Shown here: one piece after another, positions 43,615 to 55,023 of the stretch
How the letters are laid out: every line of letters begins with the position of its first letter
How positions within the stretch are numbered: the stretch's first letter is position 1
Assembly: GCF_029168945.1 (NCBI RefSeq)
Contig: NC_083605.1
Span: 36,965,280 to 37,029,279 of the forward strand
Direction of reading: 5' to 3'
DNA: 64,000 nucleotides
Source of the DNA: Cannabis sativa
Lineage: Eukaryota > Streptophyta > Magnoliopsida > Rosales > Cannabaceae
The notes under the pieces: model-generated
Database searches by the model: none
Seen by the model: the letters and a program-made list of their open reading frames with translations, nothing else
What the model was told of the DNA's origin: nothing
Made by a program: the position numbers and the translations under genes

Positions 43615-46600
43615 TTGAATTTTTCAGTCTCCTTTTCTGTGAACAACAATAATGCTTCCATCCATATTTTGAATGCTTCCAACTACAAGACATGGAAACG
43701 AGATGTGGAATTTACTTTAGGCATAATGGATTTGGACTTGTGCCTACGAGAAGAAAAACCTGCTGATCTTACAGACTCCAGTACAGCTGCCGAGAGAACT
43801 CATCATGCACAATGGGAAAAGTCAAGTCGACTTAGTCTTCTTACTATGAAAAGATCCATTCCTGAACATCTATTGAGTGGTTTGCCAGACACTACAAATG
43901 CCAAAGAGTTTTTCAATGCTGTAGAGAAATTATACGACACTGGTGAAAACGCTGAAGCTGGACATCTTATGGATGAAATGACAACCATTAAGTATGATGA
44001 AATAAAAGGAGTGCGAGATTTTATTCTGAAATTGGTGAATGTTCAGTCCAAGTTGAAAGATCATAATATTCCTCTTCCTGACTCTTTCATTATTCATCGA
44101 GCTCTTCATGCTCTTCCTGCCTCTTTCAGCCTTATCAAGACAGCCTACAACACTTACAATCAAACATGGACTATCAGCGATCTAATTTCTCAGTGTGTAG
44201 CTGAAGAAAGCAAGCTTAAAAGGGAGAAGAATGAATCTGCTAACTATGTTTCTCACCTCAAGCCCAACAAAGGAAAAGGAAAATTCAAGAATAAAAATGA
44301 TGGTGCTACTAAACAGAATGGTAATGGTAAGGAGCATAAGAATAAACAGAAGAATAACAACGGAAAGTCCAAATACTCTAATGTGAAGTGTTACTTTTGT
44401 GAAAAATTGGGGCATCGGAGAACGGACTGTCACAAATTTAAGACTTGGTTAGAAAAGAAGCAAGCACAATCAGGTAATCCATTGGCATGTGTTTGTTTTG
44501 AATCTAATCTAGTTGATGTTCCTATTGATTCTTGGTGGTTAGACAGTGGTGCTACTGTTCATGTTTCTGCTTCCTTACAGGGGCTAAGGGATCTCAGGAA
44601 GCCAAGTGAGAGGGAGTCCAAGCTTAAAGTGGGCAATGATGTTGGAGTTGACGTTATCTATGTTGGAACATTTATTCTTGAATTACAGTCTCGTGATAAG
44701 ATTATTCTGAACAATACTTTTTATGTTCCTACTTTTAAAAGGAATTTTGTTTCGCTTCCGCTATTGGTTAAACAAGGATATTCTTTTCATTTTGCAAATG
44801 ATAATGTTGACATTATGCTTGACTCTCGAATTATTGGAAATTGCTTTTATTCTGATGGTCTTTACAAGTTGTCATTGGCTCCTTTAGATTCCTCTTTTAA
44901 TGTTGTGAATACTGTGGGTAAAAGACCTCATATTAAGGAAACATCCTTATTGTTATGGCACAAAAGATTGGGTCATATTTCCAGAGAAAGGGTTGATCGT
45001 TTAATTAAATCTGAAATACTTCCTCCTCTTGATGCTTCTGATTGGGATACTTGTGTTGATTGTACTCGTGGAAAATTGACTAAAACAAGAAAGAAGACTG
45101 CAAACCGCAGTCAATCTTTATTGGAAATTATCCACACGGACATCAGTGGTCCTTATTCCACCACATTGTGCAGAAATAAGTATTTTATCACTTTTATCGA
45201 TGATTTTTCTCGTTATGGATTCACCTATTTAATTAAAGAAAAATCTGACGCCCTTGATAAACTCAAAATTTTTCGAAATGAGGTTGAGAAACAATTAGGA
45301 AGAGTCATCAAAGTTGTTCATTCTGATCGTGGAGGAGAATATTATGGTCGTTATACAGAATATGGACAACACATGGGGCTTTTTGCAGAGTACTTACAAG
45401 AAAATGGTATAGTTGCTCAATACACTATGCCTGGTTCACCTGAGCAAAATGGCGTTGCTGAAAGGAGAAATCGCACTCTCATGGATATGGTTAGAAGTAT
45501 GATGAGTAGAACAAATCTTCCAGAGTTTTTATGGGGTGAAGCACTTATGGCTGCAACTTATATTTTAAATCGTGTTCCCAGTAAATCTGTTCCCAAGACC
45601 CCTTTTGAGTTATGGACTGGGCGGAAGCCTAGTCTTAATCATCTTCGTGTATGGGGTTGTCCAGCTGAAGTAAAGATTTATGATCCTAATTTGAAAAAGT
45701 TAGATCCGAGAACAAATCGCTGTTATTTCATTGGTTATCCAATGCGCTCAAAAGGCTATCGCTTTTACTGTCCTACTCGTGGTACGCGAATTGTTGAATC
45801 TCGTAATCGCTAAATTTCTGGAATTTGATGTTGCTGAGAAAATTCCTTCAACATCTCTTGAAATGGGGGAGTCCTCTAAAGGAATTTGTATTCCTATGTC
45901 ATTTTCAAGAGATGATAATAGTAGTCTCCATCCTACTCCAGTTGGTAATGCTCCCATTGTTGATGAATATATTGCTCCCGATATCGAAGATGATGAAGGT
46001 CCTATTATTGATGAAGGGCCTATTAATGATGAAGCTCCTATTGTTAATGAGAATCCTGTTATTGAAGAAATTCCAGTTGTGGAAGATGTTATTCAAAACA
46101 ATGATCAACAAAGAGAAGTTATTCCAGAAGTACCTCCTCTAAGAAGATCTCAGAGACAAAAGAAGTCAACAAAGTGTCATGATAATTTTGTTTATCTTGG
46201 AGAAGGAGAATATGATATTGATCATTTTGTGGATCCTGTCACTTTTAGTGAAGCACTTAATAGTCCACAATCTTCAAAATGGTTAGCAGCTACGGATGAT
46301 GAGATCGACTCCATGAAGAAAAATGGTGTATGGGAGCTAGTGTTATTACCTGATGGTTTTAAACCAATAGGTTGTAAGTGGATTTTAAAGGCTAAAAGGG
46401 ATAAAAAGGGTGCATTGAAAGGTTTAAAGCGCGTTTAGTGGCTAAAGGCTTTACTCAAAGAGAAGGTATTGATTACACCGAAACTTTCTCACTGTTTCCA
46501 CTAAAGATTCATTCAGAATTATTATGGCCTTAGTTGCGCATTTTGATTTAGAGTTGCATCAAATGGATGTTAAAGCTGCTTTTCGAATGGAGAATTGAAT

Positions 46601-47811
46601 GAGGAAGTGTATATGTCTCAACCTGAAGGCTACAAGGAGAATGGAAAAGAACACTTAGTTTGCAAGTTGAAACGATCCATTTATGGTCTCAAACAGGCAT
46701 CTCGCCAGTGGTACTTGAAGTTTGACAAGGTTGTGACATCGTTTGGTTTCGTAGAGAACAAGTTTGATCAGTGTATTTATATGAAGATCAGTGGGAGTCG
46801 TTATATTTTTCTTGTTCTTTATGTAGATGACATTTTACTTGCCAGCAGTGATTTGTCACTACTAAATGAGACCAAAAATTTTCTGTCTTCCAATTTTGAT
46901 ATGAAAGATCTTGGAGAGGCATCCTATGTTTTGGGGATTGAGATCCATCGTGACAGGAATCGAAAAGTTCTTGGCTTATCTCAAGAAGCTTACATTAATC
47001 GTGTGCTCAAAAGGTTCAACATGGATTTGTGTAAAGCCGGTTCGTTCCTATTACGAAAGGGGACAAGTTCACTAAGCAGCAATGTCCTAAGAACGACTTG
47101 GAAAGAGGAGCAATGAAGAACATCCCTTATGCAAGTGTAGTAGGGAGTTTGATGTATGCTCAGGTTTGCACTCGACCTGACATAGCTTTCGTAGTCAATG
47201 TTCTTGGGAGATATTTATCTGATCCTGGCCTTGATCATTGGGTTGCGGCCAAGAAAGTTTTGAGATATTTGCAAAGAACGAAGAGTTTTATGCTTGTGTA
47301 TAAGCATGTTGACAATCTTCGAGTTGTTGGTTATTCGATTCAGATTTTGGTGGTTGTGTAGATGATTTAAAGTCAACTTACGGCTATATTTTCACCTTGG
47401 CGAGTCTTGCCATTTCTTGGAAGAGTGTCAAACAGACTTTGATCACATCATCTACTATGTATGCTGAGTTTGTTGCATGTTATGGGGCATCTTTGCAAGC
47501 TTTGTGGCTGAAGAATTTTATTTCGGAGATACGAGTGGTTGATTCTATTTCCACACCTATGCTAATCTATTGTGATAATGATCTTTCTTGTTTTCTTTTC
47601 AAAGAATAACAAGATTAGTAGTGCTTCTAAACATATGGAAATAAAGTATCTCACTGTCAGAGACTTGGTCAAGAAAGGAGACATTGTTATTGAAAATTGC
47701 AAGACCGAGTCGATGTTAGCTGATCCTCTAACCAAAGGGTTAAGTGCCGTGCTGTTTAATAAACATGTTGTTAATATGGGCATTTTAGAATCTTTTGATC
47801 TTTTGGGTTAG
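43615..47811 (+). pseudogene. Copia gag-pol, broken by small frameshifts
   Basis: The first open stretch (43615-45813, 732 codons) holds gag ([16 protein letters not shown]), zinc knuckle [14 protein letters not shown], protease DSGAT, the pre-integrase finger ([11 protein letters not shown]) and the integrase core ([26 protein letters not shown]). It opens without an ATG; the first in-frame Met is inside gag. Frameshifts then occur near 45810, 46415, 46490, 46585, 47040-47100, 47340 and 47578. Across them read RT ([34 protein letters not shown]) and RNase H (SDFGGC-like, STMYAEFVACYGA, KHMEIKYLTVRDLV), ending ILESFDLLG. I saw no point-nonsense change apart from the shifts. Catalytic residues of each domain remain. 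Confidence 0.92.
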
Positions 47812-48457
47812 TGGGAGTTTTGTTTTTTGTTTGTTTTTAGAAATTATTATTTATAATTTTCTGAATAAAGTTATGAACTACATTTTATGTTTCAATATTT
47901 TTTATTATTGAATGGATATGTTTTCAATTATGTTTTGTTATATTCTCGAGAATGATTGAATTGAAAGCATGTGGTTCATACTGTTGGGATCATTGTCTTT
48001 TAAATTTATTTGCTTATTGACAATGATATGTTGTTGGCTTAATTCTTTAAGCAAGTTTAGTGACACTTACTTATTTTAAGTGGTGTATGTTTAATTTCAC
48101 TGGCTTATTTATTAAGCATCACGGTATCAGTGAAATTGAGGACTGATAAGGATATTATGTTATTTTAAATTGATCACATGTTGAACATAATTCCTTACCA
48201 CACTACTAGACTTATTGACCATGTCGATTTAATACTTTGGTATTTGTGATTATGAATGTCTTTTGTTGAGCTAAAAACAATATGACTGTCATAGTTCATT
48301 ATCAAAGGTTGAATTGGACCGGTATGTTGAGATGCTATCAGAGAACTATCAGTTTTTAAAGTGGCCACAAATGTTTTCCTGTTGTTCAACCCATGAGTCA
48401 TTTTCAAACAAAATTATTTTGATATATAATATATATGTATTAAAATCAATGTAGCCC

Positions 48458-48468
48458 AAGTGGGAGAA
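48458..48468 (+). other. Polypurine tract of the copia element
   Basis: AAGTGGGAGAA abuts the 3' LTR start TGTTAAAC. It has the typical copia form and position. Confidence 0.85.
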
Positions 48469-48958
48469 TGTTAAACTTTTATTTGGGCTTACATTAAATT
48501 TTATTGGTTTTATTAAAACTTGGGTTGATTGGATAGTTCTTTGCTGTATTAGCCCATGTTGTTGGTGATCAATTGTTAATGGGCTTAGCATCTGTGAGTA
48601 AAGTCTAGGTGAAGCAGAAGTGTGGGCTTTTCTAGTTGACTGAAGCCTTTGATGAGCAGGCCCAGCCCAACTAGGGTTTTGTAGCTAAGTCCCCTCCCTA
48701 ACTCTATAAATACATATTGTCTCATCACAATTGTATACCTTTTGATAATCAGAGAAAATAAACTGCTTCTGATTTAGAGATCTAGGGAGGAAGACATAGT
48801 TGATAGTATTGCACTATCAAATTGGAGTAACTGCTGTGGATCAATCAGAGATAATTGCTATGGATCAATCAGGTACACATACTCAATTATCATATACTAC
48901 TATTGTGTTCTATGTTATATACAAATAGATCTTGGGTTAATTGTTAATTTATCTAACA
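48469..48958 (+). repeat. 3' LTR of the copia element (490 bp)
   Basis: Matches the 5' LTR. Differences seen: TGTTAAAC versus TGTTAGAC, AAGACAT versus AAGACTT, ATTGCTA versus ATTGTTA, and the short block around 48657. Confidence 0.95.
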
Positions 48959-48963
48959 TTTTG
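48959..48963. repeat. Target-site duplication, right copy (TTTTG)
   Basis: TTTTG follows the right copia LTR and equals 41590-41594. Confidence 0.9.
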
Positions 48964-49548
48964 TTGTTATATACATATATAGTTTCATTTCTCACAAAAG
49001 AGCTGCCTTTCACTTTTGACATGACATCGATCGATCGATCCTATGAAACACACACCACATACACTATTATACATATATAAATATTGCGCTATATATAGCT
49101 TGTGATGATTATTATGATTGGTTTATAATATTATATAACACGAATAACTTAATAAATAGGTTAACTATTAATGAACTAATTAAATTAACATACGCCATTA
49201 TAGTACATAATGGGGGGAAATGGATCATTAACCATGTACTTATATAAAACTATTATTGGCATGATGGAAGTCCATAATCCAAATGTTGGAAGAACTCGGA
49301 AAATGACAAAGCTAAACTAGTTTTTTTAAAAATGAGAAAAATCTAATCTTGGGTAACTAACTCTTATTTATACTAGAGTAGTTTTATATACTATATCTAT
49401 AGAGAGAGTTTGGGAGGTAGCAATAAGCGTGGGAGTGAGAGCTAAAAACGACGCGTGGGTGGCGCTGACAGACGCACAAAGCGCTACTACTAGTAATGCT
49501 GCATCATCTGCACCAGCACCGGAGACACATATATATATATTATATTAT
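48964..49548. other. AT-rich intergenic DNA, no gene seen
   Basis: The stretch looks like low-copy flanking DNA. A GC-richer patch (49395-49530, with ACGACGCGTGGGTGGCGCTG) resembles neither the nearby elements nor a coding region. I cannot assign a function. Confidence 0.5.
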
Positions 49549-49706
49549 GAGAAATGTTAAAAGACACGTGCCAAACACTCTTTTACGTGTTATATTGTTA
49601 TTAGTCTAATTAATTATGGGGTCTCATATAATTTAATATAATAGTTTTTAAGAAGTATCGTTAGCCAATCGCAAGACGACACATCTTAAAGTACTAACAA
49701 TCCTCT
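49549..49706. mobile_element. Candidate MITE (158 bp)
   Basis: The left end GAGAAATGTTA and the reverse complement of the right end (AGAGGATTGTTA) form an imperfect 11-12 bp terminal repeat. TATATTAT flanks it on both sides (49541-49548 and 49707-49714), compatible with an 8-bp target duplication. The flanks are AT-rich, so the duplication could be chance. Borders may be off by a base. Confidence 0.45.
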
Positions 49707-49940
49707 TATATTATATATATTTCCCCTCACTCTTTATGCTATCTTTTTTAATTAATTAATAATGTTATTATGATTAATGTCAAAATATATATATATATAT
49801 CTTTATATATTAAAAGTGCCTATCTAACGGCATTTCTTGGTTTAACAGAATATACCTTAAAAATAAAAGAATATTCTGTTAAATTTAACGATGTTAATAG
49901 GTTTCATCTCCCGTTAACAAATAAACCCAATAATTAAACT

Positions 49941-50021
49941 CAAAAAATTAAACAATCTTTTTTTAAATTAAAAAAAAAATCAAAAAATTAAACAATCTTT
50001 TTTTAAATTAAAAAAAAAAAT
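49941..50021 (+). repeat. 40-bp tandem duplication inside the Helitron
   Basis: Two nearly identical units begin CAAAAAATTAAACAATC at 49941 and 49981. They differ by one A in the final run. Confidence 0.9.
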
Positions 50022-50447
50022 CATCTTAGCCACATATCTCTCTAACAAACCATATAAAATAATACATTTCTTTTTTCTAGAAACATAAAGTTACAGTCTA
50101 ATTTCATTAACAATCATCAATATAAAATTTAAATTCTATATTAAAAAATATCTTTTTTTTTTCTAAATCCATAAAGCTACAGACTAATTTCATTAATATA
50201 AATATTCAAGTATGAATACATCAAAAAAATTCAAAATCAAAACCAATAAATATTCAAGTATTTCAATAAATTCATAAACAAATAAATCAGAACAATTCAA
50301 AATCTCAAATCAAGAAAATTAAAAGTTTAAATTTATAATCTTTACAAATATGAAAAACTTAAATAGATCTATCTACCATTGTTGTTGCCGTTGCTCAGTT
50401 ACTGGATTCTTAAACAAAAACCACTAAAACTTATATAAAACTAATAT

Positions 50448-50467
50448 TTACGTGGCTCGCCACGTAA
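50448..50467 (+). terminator. Helitron 3' terminal hairpin
   Basis: TTACGTGGC, a 2-nt loop and GCCACGTAA form a perfect 9-bp stem 11 nt before the CTAG end. This is the signal believed to end rolling-circle replication. Confidence 0.85.
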
Positions 50468-50478
50468 CTCTCATCTAG

Positions 50479-51299
50479 TATATATAAACGTATGGCAATT
50501 GTAATAGTAAATAGTACTTAAATTAATTTGTTAAAAAAAAAAACAAAAGATAGAAAGGAAAACCAGAGAGAGATGTGTTGAATTGAATCATGCATCGGCC
50601 TCAAAGTTGTAAACCCCATATGTTTGTATCTCATTATTAATTAATAATAATAATAAAAAAAGAAAACAAAAGATGCTCTTTGTCGGTCTCTCTCTATGTG
50701 GGGCCCACCCTAATTCTTCATTCTTATCCTCTATCCCCACCCCCACAATTCAGTAAGTACTCCCCTATATTATCAACCTGTTTGTTATGGAGAAAATCAA
50801 AACTTGCAACACAAAAGACTATAACAACGCCTACTAAGATTCAACTTAAATTTTTCTAATTTGTTAATTCACATTAATGTAGTTAAATTTGCAAATTATA
50901 TATTAATTTTCTTTCGGGCAAAACAAATGTGACATGTTAATATTGGTGACACACCTTATTGTAAATGTGACTACTCATTCTTTTTCTTTTGGCTGAATAA
51001 TAACTACTTCTCATTTAGATGACCACCTATATGCCTAAACTGACATTATTTTAATATTCATCATTAACTACAGCCAATCCACCCAATTAAACGACAAAAG
51101 ATAGCCTCATTAATTCTCTCTCTCTCTCTCTATATATATAGAATATATATATACATAAATATATATTTTTGACTTCATTAATTGTTTATTGGGGTAACAT
51201 ATTATTACACATTATAATAACTACAAATTAAGGGTCCTAAACGTTGAGTTTGCCATTATTTAACGAGGATGTCATGTGGGGCATACATGTGATTAGAAT
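50479..51299. other. AT-rich intergenic DNA, no gene seen
   Basis: It contains CT-rich and simple AT tracts (51110-51160) and a C-rich patch (50690-50750, GGGGCCCACC). Nothing coding is supported. It may be promoter-proximal DNA of a gene outside the window, but I see no such gene. Confidence 0.5.
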
Positions 51300-51308
51300 A
51301 TGTAACAT
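51300..51308. repeat. LINE target duplication, low copy (ATGTAACAT)
   Basis: ATGTAACAT abuts the poly-T (poly-A tail on the minus strand) of the LINE and recurs at 53066-53074 on the far side. Confidence 0.8.
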
Positions 51309-53065
51309 TTTTTTTTAGAAGGAAGACCTAAAGAAAATTACAAAGATATAGGGTATGGGTCTTGATTATTCCAACACCATGTGTTATCTAATCCTAATGC
51401 CATCTGGGCTAAATTGTGAGCACCTGTATTCTTTTATCTGAGAACATGAAGTAGGGAAACAGTGGAAAACGAAGATAACACCTGTCGAATAGAATCAATA
51501 AGAGCTCCATAGCTTGAGAGTATGTGTTCGTGTGATAGTAAGTCCGTGACTAAATTTTTACAATCAACCTCAACTTGGTGAATGTTAACTTGGTTGTTTA
51601 AACACCATCGGAGGCCTTCTAATAACGCCCAACCTTCAGCCACTTTCGGTAGCATCTGCCCTCACGGCTAGAAGCTCTTGCTGCTACCACTTGTCTTATG
51701 GAATCACGCACAATAGCACCTATTCCTGTTTTACCTCTGTGACTAGAAATATCACCATCAACATTAAGCTTGAGGGAGCCAATCGGCGGGGGTGACCATG
51801 TCTCCACATGACACTCAGTAGCTGGCTGTGATTGGTTCTGATGCTGCTGTTGTGATTCCTGATGAAGTCCAAATATTCTCGAGCTTCTTGTTGAATTCGG
51901 CTGGGGTTTACATCTTTATTCCTGAAAACACAGTCATTCTTGCTATTCCAACACTTCCATAACATGCAAACAAATAAATTAAAGGAGTCAAGTGGGGAAT
52001 TTTGCTGAATGTATAAAATGATATCTAGTATATGTAAGTTCCTTAATTTCTTCAGCATAGGCATAAAATACGTACCTGACCAAAAACCTTTTTCATATCC
52101 TTACACTCAAAAAAAGCATGTTGCACAGACTCATTATGAAGGTGACAACGAGGACAAATGGGGGAACTAAGACATTTTCTAGTGTAAAGATTTTCAGCAG
52201 TGGGAATTTAATTATGAGATAAACGATAAATGAAGTGTCAAATTTTGGGAGGAATTTGAAGACTCCAGAGGGAGTTCCACCAGCGCTTCAGGATAGTTGT
52301 ATTTGAAGGGGATGGTTGTGTCAAATTTGTGGAAGTTTTTGCCACATGGTACCCTGTCTTAACAGAATAATGACCTGAAGAAGTGTGCTGCCAGAAATAA
52401 GAGTCCGTTTGGGTAGTGTCAGGTGGGGGGAGGGATAGAATATCACTGATAGTGTCCTGGGGAAAGTGGCTGCGCATTAGAGGGATGTTCCAGTCTCCTG
52501 TTGGAAGGAGAAAATCCGAGACATGGACAAGGTGGCTAGGAAGGGAAGTGGGGATGAAGCAGTGGTTTGGGATCCAATTATCATGTAAAATTCTAGTGGT
52601 GGACCCATTTCCAATCCTCTTACAAAGACCCTCTTTCAGGAGAGATTTACCCCAATGAAGACTCTGCCAAACGTATGATGGGGAATGACCTAAGGAGGAG
52701 TTTGAAAAGGTTGTGCGGGAGAAATATTTTGCCTTAAAAAGGTTGGTAAGCAGAGGTGACTGATTGGTTTGGATTCGCCAAACTTGTTTTGCAAGCATGG
52801 CTTGATTGAAAGGCTTCATAGATCTAAACCCAAGACCCCCTATACTCTTAGCATTGCACAAAGCTTTCCAACTTTTCCAAAGAAGTTTACGCTCACCATC
52901 TTCAGCACCCCACCAAAAATTGGTCATTTCCTTCTTAACAAAACTACAGAAAGAGTCAGGAAGTTTGAAAACCGACATGACATAAGTAGGGATGGCCTAA
53001 ATCACAGCCTTAAGAAGAACCTCGTTACCTCTCCTTTTGACTGGAATTTACCTTGCCACTTAGAC
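51309..53065 (-). mobile_element. 5'-truncated L1-type LINE
   Basis: A 1.76-kb minus-strand insertion bounded by a 9-bp target duplication with an A-rich tail at its 3' end (plus T9 at 51308-51316). It covers only the end of ORF2, as usual for LINEs copied incompletely by target-primed reverse transcription. Confidence 0.85.
51330..53060 (-). pseudogene. LINE ORF2 C-terminus: zf-RVT and RNase H domains
   Basis: Minus-strand reading starts in the RT thumb region (AIPTYVMSVFKLPDSFC, about 53000), followed by FWWGAEDGERKLLWKSW and GGLGFRSMKPFNQAML. A zf-RVT finger follows (SPICPRCHLHNESVQHAFFE, about 52130). Then comes an RNase H domain with KLNVDGDISSHRGKTGIGA (about 51760), AEGWALLEGLRWCLNN (about 51620), VEVDCKNLVTDLL and NTGAHNLAQMAL (about 51420). 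One long stretch (52978-52238) is open; frameshifts near 52240 and 51650 and a stop near 51430 break the rest. The catalytic RT core is missing by truncation. Confidence 0.88.
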
Positions 53066-53074
53066 ATGTAACAT
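53066..53074. repeat. LINE target duplication, high copy (ATGTAACAT)
   Basis: Equals 51300-51308, at the 5' truncation point of the LINE. Confidence 0.8.
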
Positions 53075-53699
53075 GATAGATAATTTTACCATGCATTTTT
53101 TTTTTTAAAAAAAAAGGCAATGCACACTCCCTTTAATTTTAGGCAATTAATTTTTTTAATTTTTTTTTAAAAAACAAAAACTATATGAAAGTATACACAT
53201 TATAATTGTTAAGTATATCTTCTAAATTTTTCAAAAATAATAATTAGAGTGCATTTTGCACCACTATTTAAATAGTTTTTCCATTTAAAATGATTTTTTT
53301 TTTTTTAATTTTGTAAAATTATTTTTGTTTTTTATTTTTTAAAATTCAAAAATTGGAAAACGAGAGAAATCGCTTTCAAAAACTATTTTAACACTTTAAA
53401 AAAAAGTATTCTAACAATATTTTTTTTTTGAAATATCGTTTATTCGTTTTGTCTTTCTTACCCTAATCTCGAAGTTGGACATCAGACATTGGATCTCGGT
53501 TCCTAGCCCATACCTCAGACTTCTATCCCCAGTCTCAACCCGGGCACGGACTCTATCGAAGCCAAACATGGTCCCCGACTCGGAGCTTGGAGCCTAACCT
53601 CGACCCTGGATTGCACTCGAAACCTAATAGCTTTCGCACCCAACCTCTGGAATTTTCTTTGAAGCTTTGAAGTTGGTTGTTCAAGCTTGTGAATTTTGG
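53075..53699. other. AT-rich then C-rich non-coding DNA
   Basis: 53100-53450 has T and A runs only. 53460-53660 is C-rich with repeated words such as CTCGACCC, CCCCGACTCGG and ATCTCGG, like a decayed minisatellite. No frame is coding. Confidence 0.5.
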
Positions 53700-55023
53700 G
53701 TGATTATGGTATTTGTGTTATAGGCTTGGATTTTTTGATGTTAGACTTGATGTGGAGCTTTGTTTTAATCTTTAAAATCTCTATTGTGTTGGATATAAAT
53801 GGTGTGTGATGGAATTTGTGGTTATGCATGTTTTGGAACAAGTTTTGTATGAGATTTAGGTAAAATTCGAGCATGTTGAGAATTGGCATTTTTTTGGGGA
53901 TTCCAGGACACCTAGTCGTGGCCACTACTGGGCTCGCCACGATGTGGGAACCTGATTTTTGCCGCTGCAGCCACAACCTTGCTCGTTGCGGCAAGACCCT
54001 GCTTTCCCCAGGAATTTTTGGGTTTTTATTTTCGCTATAACTTTTGACTTGGGACTCTGTTTGGGACATTACAAAGCTTGTTTCGGGCTCTATATTCTTA
54101 TCTATAATTTAAAAGCAAATTATGTGATTATGTGAAATTGAATCTTGGGATTAACCCTACTTGCAAAATCCCAGGAATGTGTAACTAGGATTATCGGCGC
54201 TTGCTCAGGAACACCCGGGGGTTTTGAATCTCCACATACTTGGGATACCATGTAAGACAGTAGTTACTACGTAGAGTTAAGTGCTGTGGCGCTCATATTT
54301 GATATTGTGCTAGCAATTGAGTGAGAAACTGATGATAGGGTTATTACCCTAAAGTGAGCGGTTATACGATCTAGGGTTATTACCCTAGTGTTTAAATGAT
54401 TTTGAATGCAATACTATGTTGTATATGTTAAGATAAAGAATTATGCGGGTAAGGCATAATTAGGTTAGACTCGGTAATCAAAATCGAGATAAACCACTCT
54501 AAGGCCTTATTGTAAATTGACGTGTGAATGTAACACGTAGGTCTATGTTAAATAGACAATAGATGTCGGGGCATCAATATTTATTTGAATTGACAGTATA
54601 TTGCATATTGTTATTTATACTGTCTTGCTGGGCTTGGCTTACGGGTTCTCTACTATGCAGGAAAGAGTAAATCAGTTTGTGATCAGCCATGAATTTGAGG
54701 GCTTGGCGGTGTATTGTGCATGTTCAGGCCACACTAGACCACGCGGGTTGGGTCCACCAGTTGATGTATTTTGTATTCTCGGTTTTTTATCGCTTAGGTT
54801 GGCATGTAAAAATGACTTGTAATGTTTTGTGAAAACAATTATGGGATCCCGAAACATGTGTAATCTTTTTGAATGGTTTGTAAATTAAATAGTTACAAGT
54901 TATATTTTTACTCTATAATAATTAAAGCTTAAACTTCTACTCTTATTCCTAGTAATCCCAGTCTAGCAGAATTAGGTTATGTTTAATGGTTGATCGTAGC
55001 ATTTCTTTCATTAGGGCGTTACA
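53700..55023 (+). repeat. Tekay/Del-like LTR, 3' part
   Basis: The stretch ends TTAGGGCGTTACA, the terminus typical of chromoviral Tekay/Del LTRs, and is followed at once by Tekay-like pol. The matching start (TGTAACGCCC-like) was not found, so the left border is arbitrary. It includes a G/C-rich patch with TCGTGGCC and GCCACGA words (53913-53945). Confidence 0.45.

Larger units (their letters stand above)
41595..48958 (+). mobile_element. Ty1/copia retrotransposon with frameshifted pol
   Basis: A 7.4-kb element with 493- and 490-bp LTRs, 5-bp target duplication, initiator-Met tRNA primer site, gag, protease, integrase, reverse transcriptase, RNase H and polypurine tract, in the copia order (integrase before RT). 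The LTRs differ by three substitutions and one short block, so the insertion is recent. The pol has about seven small indel frameshifts, so this copy cannot make its own enzymes. The 5' leader is unusually long (1.5 kb). Confidence 0.93.
49800..50478 (+). mobile_element. Non-autonomous Helitron (679 bp)
   Basis: The left end is TCTTTATATATTAAAAGTG, a common plant Helitron 5' terminus. The right end is CTAG, preceded by a GC-rich hairpin (TTACGTGGC/GCCACGTAA, 50448-50467) and an 11-nt spacer. It lies between A (49799) and T (50479), the A|T insertion site Helitrons use, without target duplication. There is no coding sequence for a Rep/helicase, so it is non-autonomous and moved in trans by rolling-circle transposition. 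Confidence 0.85.

Noticed and set aside
49028..49042. GATC repeat (TCGATCGATCGATC)
   Set aside because: A short simple repeat with no neighbouring structure; likely slippage.
53704..54069. 121-codon minus-strand ORF
   Set aside because: It lies in LTR-like DNA and has no recognisable family; its C-terminal half is Lys/Ile/Asn-rich from AT-rich DNA.
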